From contig PAQF01000073.1 of the NCBI GenBank assembly GCA_002709695.1, positions 27,017 to 91,016 of the forward strand: 64,000 nucleotides of DNA, in the 5' to 3' direction. The notes beneath the pieces were generated by a model. It did not search any database and was not told the DNA's origin. It worked only from the letters and a program-made list of their open reading frames with translations. Source of the DNA: Candidatus Poribacteria bacterium (GTDB taxonomy: Bacteria > Poribacteria > WGA-4E > UBA9662). A program made the position numbers and the translations under genes. Numbering within the stretch: the stretch's first letter is position 1; each line of letters starts with the position of its first letter. This document shows, piece after piece, positions 16,821 through 26,099 of the stretch.

Positions 16821-19307
16821 ATGAAAAGAGATTACGAGCCTTTAGATCTTACTTCGTTGTGCAATGCTGGTATAGATATATTGGAGGGGCAGCCTAATAT
16901 AGGAACGCAGCTATATCATGGTTTGCCTTTTGAAATTGGCTCTGACTCCGACAGGTGTTTTATCCAGTTTTTGGCGGATGCTGGGCCCATTTTAATTCCA
17001 ATACAAACTGTGGTATATCGAGTGATTGTTGCCCATCGTCTGCTTGAATCTCGTGTTTTGGAAGGTGAATCGGTTGGTAGAGTAATTGCCAACTATATAT
17101 TTCGTTATGCTGATGGCGGTCAGGTCGTAGTTCCGATTCGTGAACGGTTTGAGATCAACATCATTCCTACGGGCTGGGGACAGAAACCCTTTGTTGCTTG
17201 GCCGGATCGAAAGGATAGTTTGTATTCTCGTTATGAAGGAGGGTGGGGTTCTGCTGGTAATAGGCAAACCGAAACTGGTGCTGGTAACGCTCAGGATTAT
17301 TATCTTTGGATATGGAGAAATCCAGAGCCAGAGCGCGAAATTTCTTCAATGGAGATTGAAACACGAGATCGAAAATTTATGATATCTGCTGTAACGCTTG
17401 GTTATCTTGATGAAGATCCAATTCCTAGGTCGGCTCGGTCGGAGGTTATGATTTCTTTTTCGGATGAAGAAGACGCAGACAAACCTTTTGCCATGGAGGT
17501 TGAAGTTGATCGTGGTATTTCAACCTATGCTTACCCACTATCTGACGGGTCTGAGGAAAGCTATATGGATAGCCCTTTTAAAGGTTGGGGGGAGGAGCAG
17601 AATCAGAAAAACAGTGCCAGCTATGTCGAAATTTCAGCGGCATCTTCTGCCACGGTTACAGTTAAGAGTCATGGTGACTTATTAGGACAGGTTAGTTGGG
17701 GTGAGCTTCAACAAAAAGGTCAAGTGGTAAATGATCGTGTAAAGGCCGAAATTATCGATAGCGGTCGAAATTGGGTTCATACAACTGTCATAGATGATGA
17801 GACAAGTAAACCTATTCCTTGTCGTGTCCATTTTCGATCCGCCAAAGGAGTGCCATATGCGCCTCATGGATATCATTCACATGTTAATTCTGATATGGGA
17901 ACATGGCATATTGACAATGGAGGTGATGTTCGGCTTGGTCAGTCAAGTTATGCTTATATTGACGGTACATGCCAAGGTTGGTTGCCACGTGGTGAGGTGA
18001 TTGTCGATGTCGCACGTGGTTTTGAGTATGAACCCCTTCGTGTAAAAGTATGCATCGAACCAGGACAACGCAACTTGGAACTCCGGCTCAAGCGCTGGTG
18101 TGATATGAAGGCTGATCGATATTTTAGTGGTGATACGCATGTTCATTTTTTATCTACACAAGGTGCTCATACCGAAGCACAAGGAGAGGATTTGGATGTA
18201 GTCAATCTACTCCTTTCACAGTGGGGACATCTATTCACCAATACTGAAGAGTTCATTGGTCGGCCTTCGGTTGCATACAATGGCAAGAGTATCGTTTATG
18301 CCACACAGGAAAATCGACAGCATGTGTTGGGACATTTGACATTGTTAGGGTTGAAACATTCTGTGGATCCGTGGTGCTCAGGGGGATCTAATGAAGCAGA
18401 ACACGGGGGCAATCTTGAGACGACGCTTTCACATTGGGCAGATGCGTGTCATGAACAAGGTGGGACTGTTATCTTACCACATATCCCTAATCCAAATTGT
18501 GAACCGGCTACCTTGATTGCGACTGGTCGAATTGATGCGGTGGAGTACTTGACACATGCAATTTATGGGCATAATGAATATTATCGTTATTTGAATTGTG
18601 GTTACAAATTGCCGTTGGTGGGTGGAACAGACAAAATGACAAGTGATGTTCCCGTAGGATTATATAGAACTTATGTCCACATTCCTGATAACGAAGAGTT
18701 TAACTATGATAACTGGTGTAAGTATTTAAAGGCAGGCAACACGTTTTTGAGTGGGGGGCCGATCATTCGTCTAACAGCCGATGGTCAACCGATTGGGGCA
18801 ACAGTCGATCTTCCGGGTAATGGTGGTATGGTTGAGATTGAAGCTTCATGTAATTCAATTTTCCCAATTCATACTTTAGAAATAGTCAAGAATGGTCAGG
18901 TTGTAGCTTCAACTGAAGAAGGAAAGGGTGCAAGTACTCTTTCTTTAAAAACTAAGTTACATATAGATCACCATTCATGGATTATTGCACGTTGTGGCGG
19001 ACCAAAATATGTACGTCCAACCCTACATTATGATGGATGGCGACGTGGTATTATTGCACACACCTCACCGATCTATATGGCTGTGGGCGAGGCATGGTGG
19101 ATGTTTGATCCCGAAACTGCAAATTATATGTTGACACTAGCTGAAGGTGGTTTATCTTACATTCGTGATACAGCACGTCATTACAGTCCTGGTTCTGTGA
19201 CCCACCATCATGGAGAGACAGATCACCGCGCATTTTTGGAACGGCCGTTTATGGAAGCAATCGAGAAAATTCATAAACGTATGCATGAGTTGGGAATCTC
19301 ACATTGA
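16821..19307 (+). CDS. CehA/McbA family metallohydrolase
   Basis: A protein of 828 residues. The C-terminal half is a PHP-type metallohydrolase of the CehA/McbA group (named from carbaryl hydrolases) and includes the metal motif YFSGDTHVH (about residues 433-441), then TNTEEFIGRPS, ILPHIPNP, VEYLTHAIYGHNEYY and PLVGGTDKMTSD. The N-terminal 430 residues are beta-rich and hold a carboxypeptidase-regulatory-like segment (DDETSKPIPCRVHFRSAKGV). There is no signal peptide. It lies 27 bases after the M55 gene in the same unit. Poribacteria and Planctomycetes carry many such proteins. The substrate cannot be read from sequence; ester or amide hydrolysis is likely. Confidence 0.85.
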   Translation: MKRDYEPLDLTSLCNAGIDILEGQPNIGTQLYHGLPFEIGSDSDRCFIQFLADAGPILIPIQTVVYRVIVAHRLLESRVLEGESVGRVIANYIFRYADGGQVVVPIRERFEINIIPTGWGQKPFVAWPDRKDSLYSRYEGGWGSAGNRQTETGAGNAQDYYLWIWRNPEPEREISSMEIETRDRKFMISAVTLGYLDEDPIPRSARSEVMISFSDEEDADKPFAMEVEVDRGISTYAYPLSDGSEESYMDSPFKGWGEEQNQKNSASYVEISAASSATVTVKSHGDLLGQVSWGELQQKGQVVNDRVKAEIIDSGRNWVHTTVIDDETSKPIPCRVHFRSAKGVPYAPHGYHSHVNSDMGTWHIDNGGDVRLGQSSYAYIDGTCQGWLPRGEVIVDVARGFEYEPLRVKVCIEPGQRNLELRLKRWCDMKADRYFSGDTHVHFLSTQGAHTEAQGEDLDVVNLLLSQWGHLFTNTEEFIGRPSVAYNGKSIVYATQENRQHVLGHLTLLGLKHSVDPWCSGGSNEAEHGGNLETTLSHWADACHEQGGTVILPHIPNPNCEPATLIATGRIDAVEYLTHAIYGHNEYYRYLNCGYKLPLVGGTDKMTSDVPVGLYRTYVHIPDNEEFNYDNWCKYLKAGNTFLSGGPIIRLTADGQPIGATVDLPGNGGMVEIEASCNSIFPIHTLEIVKNGQVVASTEEGKGASTLSLKTKLHIDHHSWIIARCGGPKYVRPTLHYDGWRRGIIAHTSPIYMAVGEAWWMFDPETANYMLTLAEGGLSYIRDTARHYSPGSVTHHHGETDHRAFLERPFMEAIEKIHKRMHELGISH

Positions 19308-19409
19308 AGCAGCTTGATGTGATAGCACTGTGTGTTTTTTTCGGAGGCTAGGGGAAACCATACTAAATTTATCTTTGGTAAACAATTTTGATACATAGGA
19401 GCTATTTGG

Positions 19410-21101
19410 ATGAAAAAGGTAATCGGTGAGAAAGAATATAATATTAGACCTGGGATGGATTTGCACGGTGTTGATTTTCATGGTGTTGATTTGTCAGGAG
19501 CTAATCTGCGTGATGCCAATTTGGAAGGAGCGAATTTAAGTGAAGTGAATTTGTCGGAAGCCAATTTAAACCAAGCGAATTTAAGAAAGGCCATTTTACA
19601 CAATGCCAATTTAGAGGATGCTAGGTTGATTGGTGTGGATCTCACGGAAGCTGATCTCTCGGGAGCTAATCTTCGTGGGGAGAATTTGACCAACGCGATT
19701 ATGACTAAGACGAATCTATCAGAGGCAGATTTGTCTGACTCAGTTTTAATGAGTGTGGATTTGGAAGAAGCTGATCTTTCACGAGCAAATCTCACCCGCG
19801 CCAATTTTCGTGAGGCAAATTTGACGAATGCGAGTTTAGAAGAGGCAGATTTGACTGAAACAATTTTTATTGTTGCAGAGATGCTAAACGCAAAGTTACA
19901 TGGGGCTAAGATGAGACGCACGAATTTGCGCGAAGCGAATTTAACTGAAGCGGATCTTGTTAGCGTGAATTTGGCGGGAGCTAATTTGCGAGGAACAATT
20001 TTAGAAGGAGCTAATATGGATCAGGTGTTTTTGAAAGGAACTATCTATGATTCCACTACTAAGGTTCCTGAAGACTTCGATTTCAGTGAAGGTCATAAAG
20101 ATGAACTTCGGGAGATGGATCGACTAACACTGAATGGAGAATATCATGGGAATGTAGATACTACGATATATGGCCATCTTGATGGTGATAAATGTTATGC
20201 CTATGCCTATAGTTATCATAATAGTCATGATAATAGAGAGACTACTTTATCCCAACGGACCATCGTTGAGATGAGTTCATCTACTTCTGTAAGTGGAGAT
20301 TACAAATTTCCAAATCATAATAAAGATAATGAAGTCACCATGCATATTTCTGTTTTGGAAGGGGATGAATACAACGAAATTTTAGTCTATCGATCGATGG
20401 CACAAGATACTGTTGATGCTGCGCGGACGGCGGATTTATATGAGCTTTTTCAAATACCAAATCAAGCTGAAGAGGACAAGGAGGTGGTTGAAAAGAAAGA
20501 CCAAGTTGATGACGAAGATTTGGTCACTTTGGCAACGACATCTTTGTTCATTACATCAGGGGCTAAATTGAGCGGGAAAAGTTTATCTAAGACGGATCTG
20601 ACAGGTGCTGATCTTGGAGGTGCTGATTTAAGTAAGGCGGATCTCCGTAGTGCAGAGTTGAGTAATTCCAGATTGGGGCGTGCAAATTTAGCTGAAAGTA
20701 ATTTGGCGGATACCTTTTTGGTTGAAGCTGATTTGTCAGGGGTGGATTTGACAAATGGAAGGTTAACCAGAGCAAATATGCGGCATGCGGAAATGTCTGG
20801 TGCAAAACTAGTTGGAGCTGAAGTTGTCAGTGTTAATTTGCGTGGAGCAAATCTTGCGGACGTTGATTTTACAGATGCAGATTTAACCAATGTAGATTTA
20901 AGGGAAGCAGATTTAACTAATGCTATTTTGGCCAACGCGGATTTAAGTGATGCAGATTTGACTGGTGCCACGGTGGAAGAAGCTCAGTGGGAATTAGCAG
21001 CAGATCTGTCGAATTGCAAGTTTCCCGAACCTAAAACTTTTTTCTCTAAACTCTTTGGCAGATTTAAGCATGAAGATAAAGATGACGAAGACGATATTTA
21101 A
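19410..21101 (+). CDS. Pentapeptide-repeat protein with two beta-helix blocks
   Basis: A protein of 563 residues made of A(D/N)LxX pentapeptide repeats, which fold as a right-handed square beta-helix. The first block spans about residues 18-205 and the second about 380-530. The central 170 residues are not repeats: they contain RLTLNGEYHGNVDTTIYGHLDGDK, a His/Asn-rich patch and an acidic linker. The C-terminus is highly charged (FKHEDKDDEDDI). TAGGAGC (19396-19402) precedes the ATG. Pentapeptide proteins range from gyrase protectors to scaffolds; nothing here decides. The long complementary-strand frames in this area are by-products of the repeat. Confidence 0.92.
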   Translation: MKKVIGEKEYNIRPGMDLHGVDFHGVDLSGANLRDANLEGANLSEVNLSEANLNQANLRKAILHNANLEDARLIGVDLTEADLSGANLRGENLTNAIMTKTNLSEADLSDSVLMSVDLEEADLSRANLTRANFREANLTNASLEEADLTETIFIVAEMLNAKLHGAKMRRTNLREANLTEADLVSVNLAGANLRGTILEGANMDQVFLKGTIYDSTTKVPEDFDFSEGHKDELREMDRLTLNGEYHGNVDTTIYGHLDGDKCYAYAYSYHNSHDNRETTLSQRTIVEMSSSTSVSGDYKFPNHNKDNEVTMHISVLEGDEYNEILVYRSMAQDTVDAARTADLYELFQIPNQAEEDKEVVEKKDQVDDEDLVTLATTSLFITSGAKLSGKSLSKTDLTGADLGGADLSKADLRSAELSNSRLGRANLAESNLADTFLVEADLSGVDLTNGRLTRANMRHAEMSGAKLVGAEVVSVNLRGANLADVDFTDADLTNVDLREADLTNAILANADLSDADLTGATVEEAQWELAADLSNCKFPEPKTFFSKLFGRFKHEDKDDEDDI

Positions 21102-21144
21102 GTTATAAGACGAGTCCTGTCGCCGTTAGCTGTGCGTGGAGTTT

Positions 21145-21933
21145 TTAACCATTCTTGGTTGTAGATTTATTCTTGTGTCTATTTTTTTTGATAAGGTCTG
21201 AAGTGAAGAATGGGGAGTAAAGTATAAAGAAAAAAACTAACCCGAGTATCTCAAAGAATAGAAGGTAGTATGGCCAATCTAGGAACAGAAAGACGCTGTT
21301 TGTGTCTGGCTTTTTGCAAAGGAAAAGGTAATTACTTCCTCCCTCTGTGGGGCGGATTTCATGCGTGAATATGTAGTTGAGGGCTACATTTACACCAAGC
21401 ACACACACCATGTACAGATTGGTAATCACAAATGTTCGCAAGATCGCGCGCCTCGATGGCCTCAGCTGTAATCCCCATGTTGCAAATAAAACACCGCATA
21501 CGATTCCAGTGTGACCAATGAAATATTGGAAAAAGAGGTAGTGTGGGAATCCTGGTTGGTGGGGAATTGACCCTCCGGTGATTTCTGGAGAGATGATAGC
21601 TTGAAGCGTGCCCGCCATTCCCCAGAGGTAAGCAGTTTCGTAGACATATTGATTGCGTGTGATCAAGACAAAAGTTGTCATAAAAACAGCAAGACCGCAT
21701 ATCTCTAGTGGCAGACCTTCTTGGATAAACGTTTGGAATCCCTCGTCTGTTATCCGGTAAATCCAGACGATTATTTCGTTGATGATTAATACGACAGCTA
21801 GCAGGTAACAAATTCCTTGCGTTAATATCTCCGATTTTGACTTTCTGACCAAAGCCGACAGAATCACTGGAAAGAGAATAGTTAGCGCCATGGCGATGAG
21901 GTGGGGTGTACCATTTTGTTGGAATTCATTCAT
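21145..21933 (-). CDS. YwaF-like integral membrane protein (TIGR02206 family)
   Basis: A 262-residue membrane protein with about seven hydrophobic segments. Family traits are an early H in GTPHL, the LPLEICGLA segment, ISPEITGG and the FFQYFIGHTGI helix. AGAGGA lies 8 bases before the ATG. The function is unknown; the family is often annotated as a TIGR02206 membrane protein. The C-terminus is lysine-rich and cytoplasmic. Confidence 0.8.
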   Translation of the reverse strand: MNEFQQNGTPHLIAMALTILFPVILSALVRKSKSEILTQGICYLLAVVLIINEIIVWIYRITDEGFQTFIQEGLPLEICGLAVFMTTFVLITRNQYVYETAYLWGMAGTLQAIISPEITGGSIPHQPGFPHYLFFQYFIGHTGIVCGVLFATWGLQLRPSRRAILRTFVITNLYMVCVLGVNVALNYIFTHEIRPTEGGSNYLFLCKKPDTNSVFLFLDWPYYLLFFEILGLVFFFILYSPFFTSDLIKKNRHKNKSTTKNG

Positions 21934-22180
21934 GAGGCGTGATCCTCTTTTGACTGTTCCATTTTCCTAGATAGCACATGTCATTAAAAGAAAATTTATC
22001 AAACGAAAGACTGTCACTCTAAAGTAGATGTTGATTAAAGCTAGTTGACCTAGCAAAACAATATTCAGTTTAATTATGGTTACGTCAGATGGAGAAAGCG
22101 TACGTATCGCTTAGTCTTAAAACGAAGGTAAAGACGAGTTAACACAAAAAATTGTCTTTAATAGTTGTTTTTTTAAAGTA

Positions 22181-22927
22181 TCAATTTTTGTCCGATCTTT
22201 GTCGAATTACTTCATACATTAACACTCCTGCAGCTACTGAAACATTGAGTGATGGTACCTCACCAAGCATTGGGATACTAACGGTCAAGTCACAATTTTT
22301 CCGCACGAGTTCACGCATTCCTTTTTGTTCACTACCGAAAACTAGACAGGTTGAAGAGAAAAAATTTGCTTGGGTGTATGTTGTTTTCGCTTCTTGGTTC
22401 GTTCCGATAATCCAATATCCATCGTCTTTAAGATGTTGGATCGTTCGAACTAAGTTCGTGACTCGTGCAATAGGTACATTTTCAGCACTTCCCGCTGAGG
22501 CTTTATGCGCAGCAGTTGTTAAGCTCGCTGAGCGCTTTTCCGGGATGATTACGCCATTAGCATTGACAGCGTCAGCTGTACGGATGATGGCACCAAGGTT
22601 TCGTGGATCTTGTACTTCGTCGAGCATGATTAATAGTCTGGGATCTTTGGTTTCCTTAAGGATTTCATTAAGTGTGGCATAGTGTGTGGGTTTTGTAATG
22701 GCAATTACACCTTGATGCGGAATCTCAATTGCTATCTGGTCTAGTTTACGACGGTGGACATGGTTAACGGGAATTCTCTTTTTTCTAGCAACCGTTTGGA
22801 TGTGTTGAAGGCGGTGATGGTCGGCTTCTTTAGCTATTAAAACCTGTTCAATATCACTATCAGGATTCTGCAGAAGTGCGAGTACCGAGTTTCTACCTAC
22901 GATTTTATTTTGCATGTCACGCTTCAC
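22181..22927 (-). CDS. rlmB: TrmH/SpoU-family 23S rRNA 2'-O-methyltransferase, RlmB-like
   Basis: A 248-residue SPOUT methyltransferase. The N-terminal substrate-binding domain (KIVGRNSVLALL) precedes the knotted SAM-binding domain with its three motifs: DEVQDPRNLGAIIRTADA, LVFGSEQKGM and IPMLGEVPSLNVSVAAGVLMYE. These fit RlmB, which methylates G2251 of 23S rRNA. Start at 22927 or the Met four codons later (22915). It stands alone, with a long upstream gap. Confidence 0.9.
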   Translation of the reverse strand: MKRDMQNKIVGRNSVLALLQNPDSDIEQVLIAKEADHHRLQHIQTVARKKRIPVNHVHRRKLDQIAIEIPHQGVIAITKPTHYATLNEILKETKDPRLLIMLDEVQDPRNLGAIIRTADAVNANGVIIPEKRSASLTTAAHKASAGSAENVPIARVTNLVRTIQHLKDDGYWIIGTNQEAKTTYTQANFFSSTCLVFGSEQKGMRELVRKNCDLTVSIPMLGEVPSLNVSVAAGVLMYEVIRQRSDKN

Positions 22928-23200
22928 GGAAAATTCTTGGTAATCTTGGTAGGTTTTTGTTGGGTATATATTGTATGTTGGTACTTAGGATGCTTAAAAT
23001 GTATTTTCTCGGTAGTATATAGGTTCTGGGGGCATTGACTAACTTGAGTATGTTCAGTAGTTACTATAAATTTGAAGAAACTAACGTGGAGTTTGTGGTT
23101 AAGCTGGTTGCCGAATGAATTCAATTTTTAATACTGACAAAAAAACATGGATTCTTATTATTATTCTACCATATAATGTTTCATAGTATTCAGACTTAGT
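22928..23200. other. Divergent intergenic region
   Basis: About 270 AT-rich bases (370 counting up to the TPR gene) lie between the divergent rlmB-like and TPR genes. A TATAAT at 23172-23177 could be a -10 for the plus strand, without a clear -35. No reading frame is convincing. Confidence 0.4.
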
Positions 23201-23229
23201 GAAACGAAGCGTTAGTGATGATTCGTTTC
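23201..23229. repeat. Perfect 8-base inverted repeat before the TPR genes
   Basis: GAAACGAA (23201-23208) and TTCGTTTC (23222-23229) are exact reverse complements separated by 13 bases. The element lies downstream of a possible -10 and about 70 bases before the first TPR gene, so it could be an operator or a leader hairpin. No T-run follows. Confidence 0.45.
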
Positions 23230-23296
23230 TTTAGTTGCATGAAAATTTTTTGCGTTAGCAATGTTGGATATGTGGGTGTTGTATAGGAAGTGAAAA

Positions 23297-24313
23297 ATGG
23301 GTTTTGAAGGTGTTGCATCCTTAATTTTTGGGGTTGGGCTTCTCTTAGTCGCCATATTGGTTTTTGTGTTTGATTTTTTCTCGAAAAAGAAGGAGTTGAA
23401 GGACCACATTTGGCGAGCTAATCTTTTTCGTAAGCAAGAAAAGTATCCGGAGGCAATCAAGGCTTATTTGGAAGCGCTTACTCTCGATGGTGATTTGGTG
23501 GAACCTCGGCGTAACTTGGCGTGGATTTATCGTAAATTGGAGCGCTATTCTGAAGCTATTAGACAATATATTCGAGTTATTGGTCTCGAGCCGGAAGATT
23601 ATCAAACTCATAATCGGCTTGGTTTGTTGTATGGCAAAATTAATAAGGAAAAGGAAGCCATCGAACACTACGAGGCTGCGATTGAATTGGAACCGAACTT
23701 TGCCATTGCTTATGCTAATTTAGGAATGTTGTACCATAATAGCAGAAATAGTAGGATACGAGAAGCTATTGAATGTTATGAGGCTGCACTAAAGATTGAA
23801 CAGACTTTCATAATGGTGAGGAATTTAAAGGCGCAGGCACATCTTAGTCGAAATGAATATGATGCGGCAATTATGCTTTACGAGGGAACGGTGCGGATTT
23901 CGCCAGAACCGGAACACTACCTTCAATTAGCATTGGCGTTTAACCGAACTGGTCGACACGAAAGAGCAATTAGCAATTATCAGAGAGCATTGAAAATTGA
24001 TGCTGATTCAGTAGTAGCTCTCACACATTTAGGAAGAAGTTATGGTCTTGTCGAGAAATATGATGAAGCAGAAACAGAACTGAATAATGCTTTAAATATC
24101 AATGCAAACCATGCGCCGGCACAGTATCAGCTTGCCATTGTTTTAACTGCGAGAGATCAATTGGATCAAGCGATGGCCATCTTACAACAGGCGATACAAA
24201 ACGAACCCACTTTCTCCAAGACAGCAAAATCGGATACAAACTTGCAGAAACTGCATCAGCGACCGGAGTTCGATCAGTTGGTCGAAGACGATCAAGGCGA
24301 GGAGGGGAAATAG
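23297..24313 (+). CDS. Membrane-anchored TPR protein
   Basis: A 338-residue protein with an N-terminal membrane helix (residues 5-27) and then eight or so tetratricopeptide repeats (for example YPEAIKAYLEALTLDGD, YSEAIRQYIRVIGLEPE, KEAIEHYEAAIELEPN), ending in an acidic tail. The start has TAGGAAGTG upstream. It is immediately followed by a paralogue whose ATG begins on the base after this stop. TPRs mediate protein-protein contacts; this one would face the cytoplasm or periplasm from the inner membrane. The function is unknown. Confidence 0.9.
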   Translation: MGFEGVASLIFGVGLLLVAILVFVFDFFSKKKELKDHIWRANLFRKQEKYPEAIKAYLEALTLDGDLVEPRRNLAWIYRKLERYSEAIRQYIRVIGLEPEDYQTHNRLGLLYGKINKEKEAIEHYEAAIELEPNFAIAYANLGMLYHNSRNSRIREAIECYEAALKIEQTFIMVRNLKAQAHLSRNEYDAAIMLYEGTVRISPEPEHYLQLALAFNRTGRHERAISNYQRALKIDADSVVALTHLGRSYGLVEKYDEAETELNNALNINANHAPAQYQLAIVLTARDQLDQAMAILQQAIQNEPTFSKTAKSDTNLQKLHQRPEFDQLVEDDQGEEGK

Positions 24314-25261
24314 ATGGGGCTTTTTAGCTTCTTTTCGCAGAAGAAAGAGTTAAAGGATCATATGTGGCGTGCAAATTTGTATCGCAAGCAAGAGAAGTAT
24401 AAGGAATCAATTCAAGCCTATGTGCAGGCGGTGAAAATCGATCCTAGTTTACTTGAAGCGCAACGCAACCTCGGTTGGCTATATCGCAGATTAGAACATC
24501 CTGTTCAATCGATTAGACATTATAAAAAAGTAGTTGAAATCGAACCGGATGATTATAAGACACTTAATATTTTGGGAGTGATGCACGAGAAAATTAAGCG
24601 AGATCAAACCGCGCTTGAATATTATGAAGGAGCGATAGAGTGTCAGCCTCAATATGCAATTGCACATGCGAATCTTGGAAAGCTACATCAGCGTAGGAAT
24701 CGTTACAACGACGCAATCTCCGCGTATAAGGAAGTGTTGAAAATTGATAATAAGTTTATCCTTGCACGTAATCAACTCGCGCAGTTGTATCTTGAGCAAC
24801 GTCAATTTGATGAAGCGATTAAGCTCTATGAAGGAACGATACGAATTTCGCCTGATGTTTGGGATCATTATTTTCAACTTGCGTTGGCGTTCAATCGATG
24901 TAGTCGGCATGAAAGAGCGATTGTGAACTACCGCAAGGCATTGAAGATTAAACCTGATGGAGCTCTTCTTCATACTCATCTCGGCCGGAGTCTTTTTCTT
25001 ATTAGTGATTACAGTGAAGCTGAAGTTGAACTTCGTGCAGCTCTCGATATTGATGCGAACTACGCGTTAGCGAAATACAATCTTGCCATTGTTTTAACAG
25101 AGAAAGATATGTTGGAAGAAGCAGTAGATCTCCTGAAGCAGGTCATTCAAAGCGAAAGTCGGTTTGCTCGCTTAGCCAAGGCTGAATCTGGGTTTAGGAA
25201 GTTACTGTCTCGCCCTGAGTTTGAAGCAATGACCAATATTGAAGATGATAAGGATGAATAG
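24314..25261 (+). CDS. TPR protein, tandem paralogue of the preceding gene
   Basis: A 315-residue tetratricopeptide protein that aligns along its whole length with the preceding gene (KKELKDHxWRANLxRKQEKY, then matching repeats and the FxxLxxRPEFE ending). It lacks the membrane helix and begins with MGLFSFFSQKKELKDH, which aligns with the DFFSKKKELKDH that follows the helix in the paralogue. The ATG follows the previous TAG with no gap, so translation is coupled. It probably arose by duplication, giving a soluble and an anchored form. Confidence 0.9.
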   Translation: MGLFSFFSQKKELKDHMWRANLYRKQEKYKESIQAYVQAVKIDPSLLEAQRNLGWLYRRLEHPVQSIRHYKKVVEIEPDDYKTLNILGVMHEKIKRDQTALEYYEGAIECQPQYAIAHANLGKLHQRRNRYNDAISAYKEVLKIDNKFILARNQLAQLYLEQRQFDEAIKLYEGTIRISPDVWDHYFQLALAFNRCSRHERAIVNYRKALKIKPDGALLHTHLGRSLFLISDYSEAEVELRAALDIDANYALAKYNLAIVLTEKDMLEEAVDLLKQVIQSESRFARLAKAESGFRKLLSRPEFEAMTNIEDDKDE

Positions 25262-25277
25262 CTTTTATTAGGTAGAC

Positions 25278-26099
25278 ATGATCCCGCTAAGAATTATGAC
25301 ATTTAATTTGCGTTATGCGACAGCTCAGGATGGAAAAAACAGTTGGGAATATCGAAAGCATGTCCTTTTCAATGTTATAGAAAGATCTCAGCCGTGCGTA
25401 ATTGGAACGCAAGAAGGACTCGATTTTCAGCTTGGTGAGATTATTGATAACACCACTAGCTATGAAAGGTTAGGCTTAGCAAGAGATGGTGACCAAAGTG
25501 AGTATTGTGCAATTTTAGTTAATACATCAAAATTAAAAGTGCTTGATACTGGAAACTTTTGGTTGTCTGAAACACCAGATTTGTCTGGTAGTCGGTCTTG
25601 GGATACCAGTTGTGTTCGGATGGCGACTTGGGCTGTGTTTTTGAACGAAGGTGATAAACGAAAATTCTGTGTCTTCAATACACATTTTGATCATGTAAGT
25701 GAAGAAGCACGTCAAAAAAGTGCTGTGCTTGTTTGGGATAGGATTAAGCATTTAAGAAAAAATTTACCAGTTTTTTTAGTTGGTGATTTCAATGCAAATC
25801 GGAATAGTGCTGCGTGGAATTTTCTGACAGGAAGACAAAAGCTAGAAAGCAAACGTGGGCAGATGAAGGATGCTTGGTTGGAAACGGAAGAGCAGATTGG
25901 TAGTGTTGCTGAAACCTATCATGGGTTTAGAGGGCATGTTTCGGATGAATCATGTGAAGTTACTGGTAGCGCTCATATTGATTGGATTCTTTTCTATCCG
26001 TGGATGAAGGTTGCTTCAGTAGAGATCATTACTGACAATGAAATAGGTTTATACCCTTCCGACCATTATCCTGTTTTGGCTAATTTCGAATTATTGTGA
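25278..26099 (+). CDS. Endonuclease/exonuclease/phosphatase (EEP) family hydrolase
   Basis: A 273-residue DNase I-fold hydrolase. Motifs are MTFNLRYA (Asn), IGTQEG (catalytic Glu), the NTHFDH strand, VGDFNA (Asp, Asn), HIDWILF and SDHYPV (terminal Asp-His). No signal peptide. Members act on phosphodiesters of nucleic acids, lipids or inositol phosphates; the substrate here is unknown. The stop overlaps the panC start. Confidence 0.9.
   Translation: MIPLRIMTFNLRYATAQDGKNSWEYRKHVLFNVIERSQPCVIGTQEGLDFQLGEIIDNTTSYERLGLARDGDQSEYCAILVNTSKLKVLDTGNFWLSETPDLSGSRSWDTSCVRMATWAVFLNEGDKRKFCVFNTHFDHVSEEARQKSAVLVWDRIKHLRKNLPVFLVGDFNANRNSAAWNFLTGRQKLESKRGQMKDAWLETEEQIGSVAETYHGFRGHVSDESCEVTGSAHIDWILFYPWMKVASVEIITDNEIGLYPSDHYPVLANFELL

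Noticed and set aside
19478..19921. Long complementary frames (also 20462-20971) with alanine/serine-rich repeats
   Set aside because: They mirror the pentapeptide codon repeats on the other strand; by-products of repeat periodicity.
22152..22682. 176-residue frame opposite the rlmB-like gene
   Set aside because: It lies wholly on the complement of a well-supported methyltransferase and has no recognisable domain.
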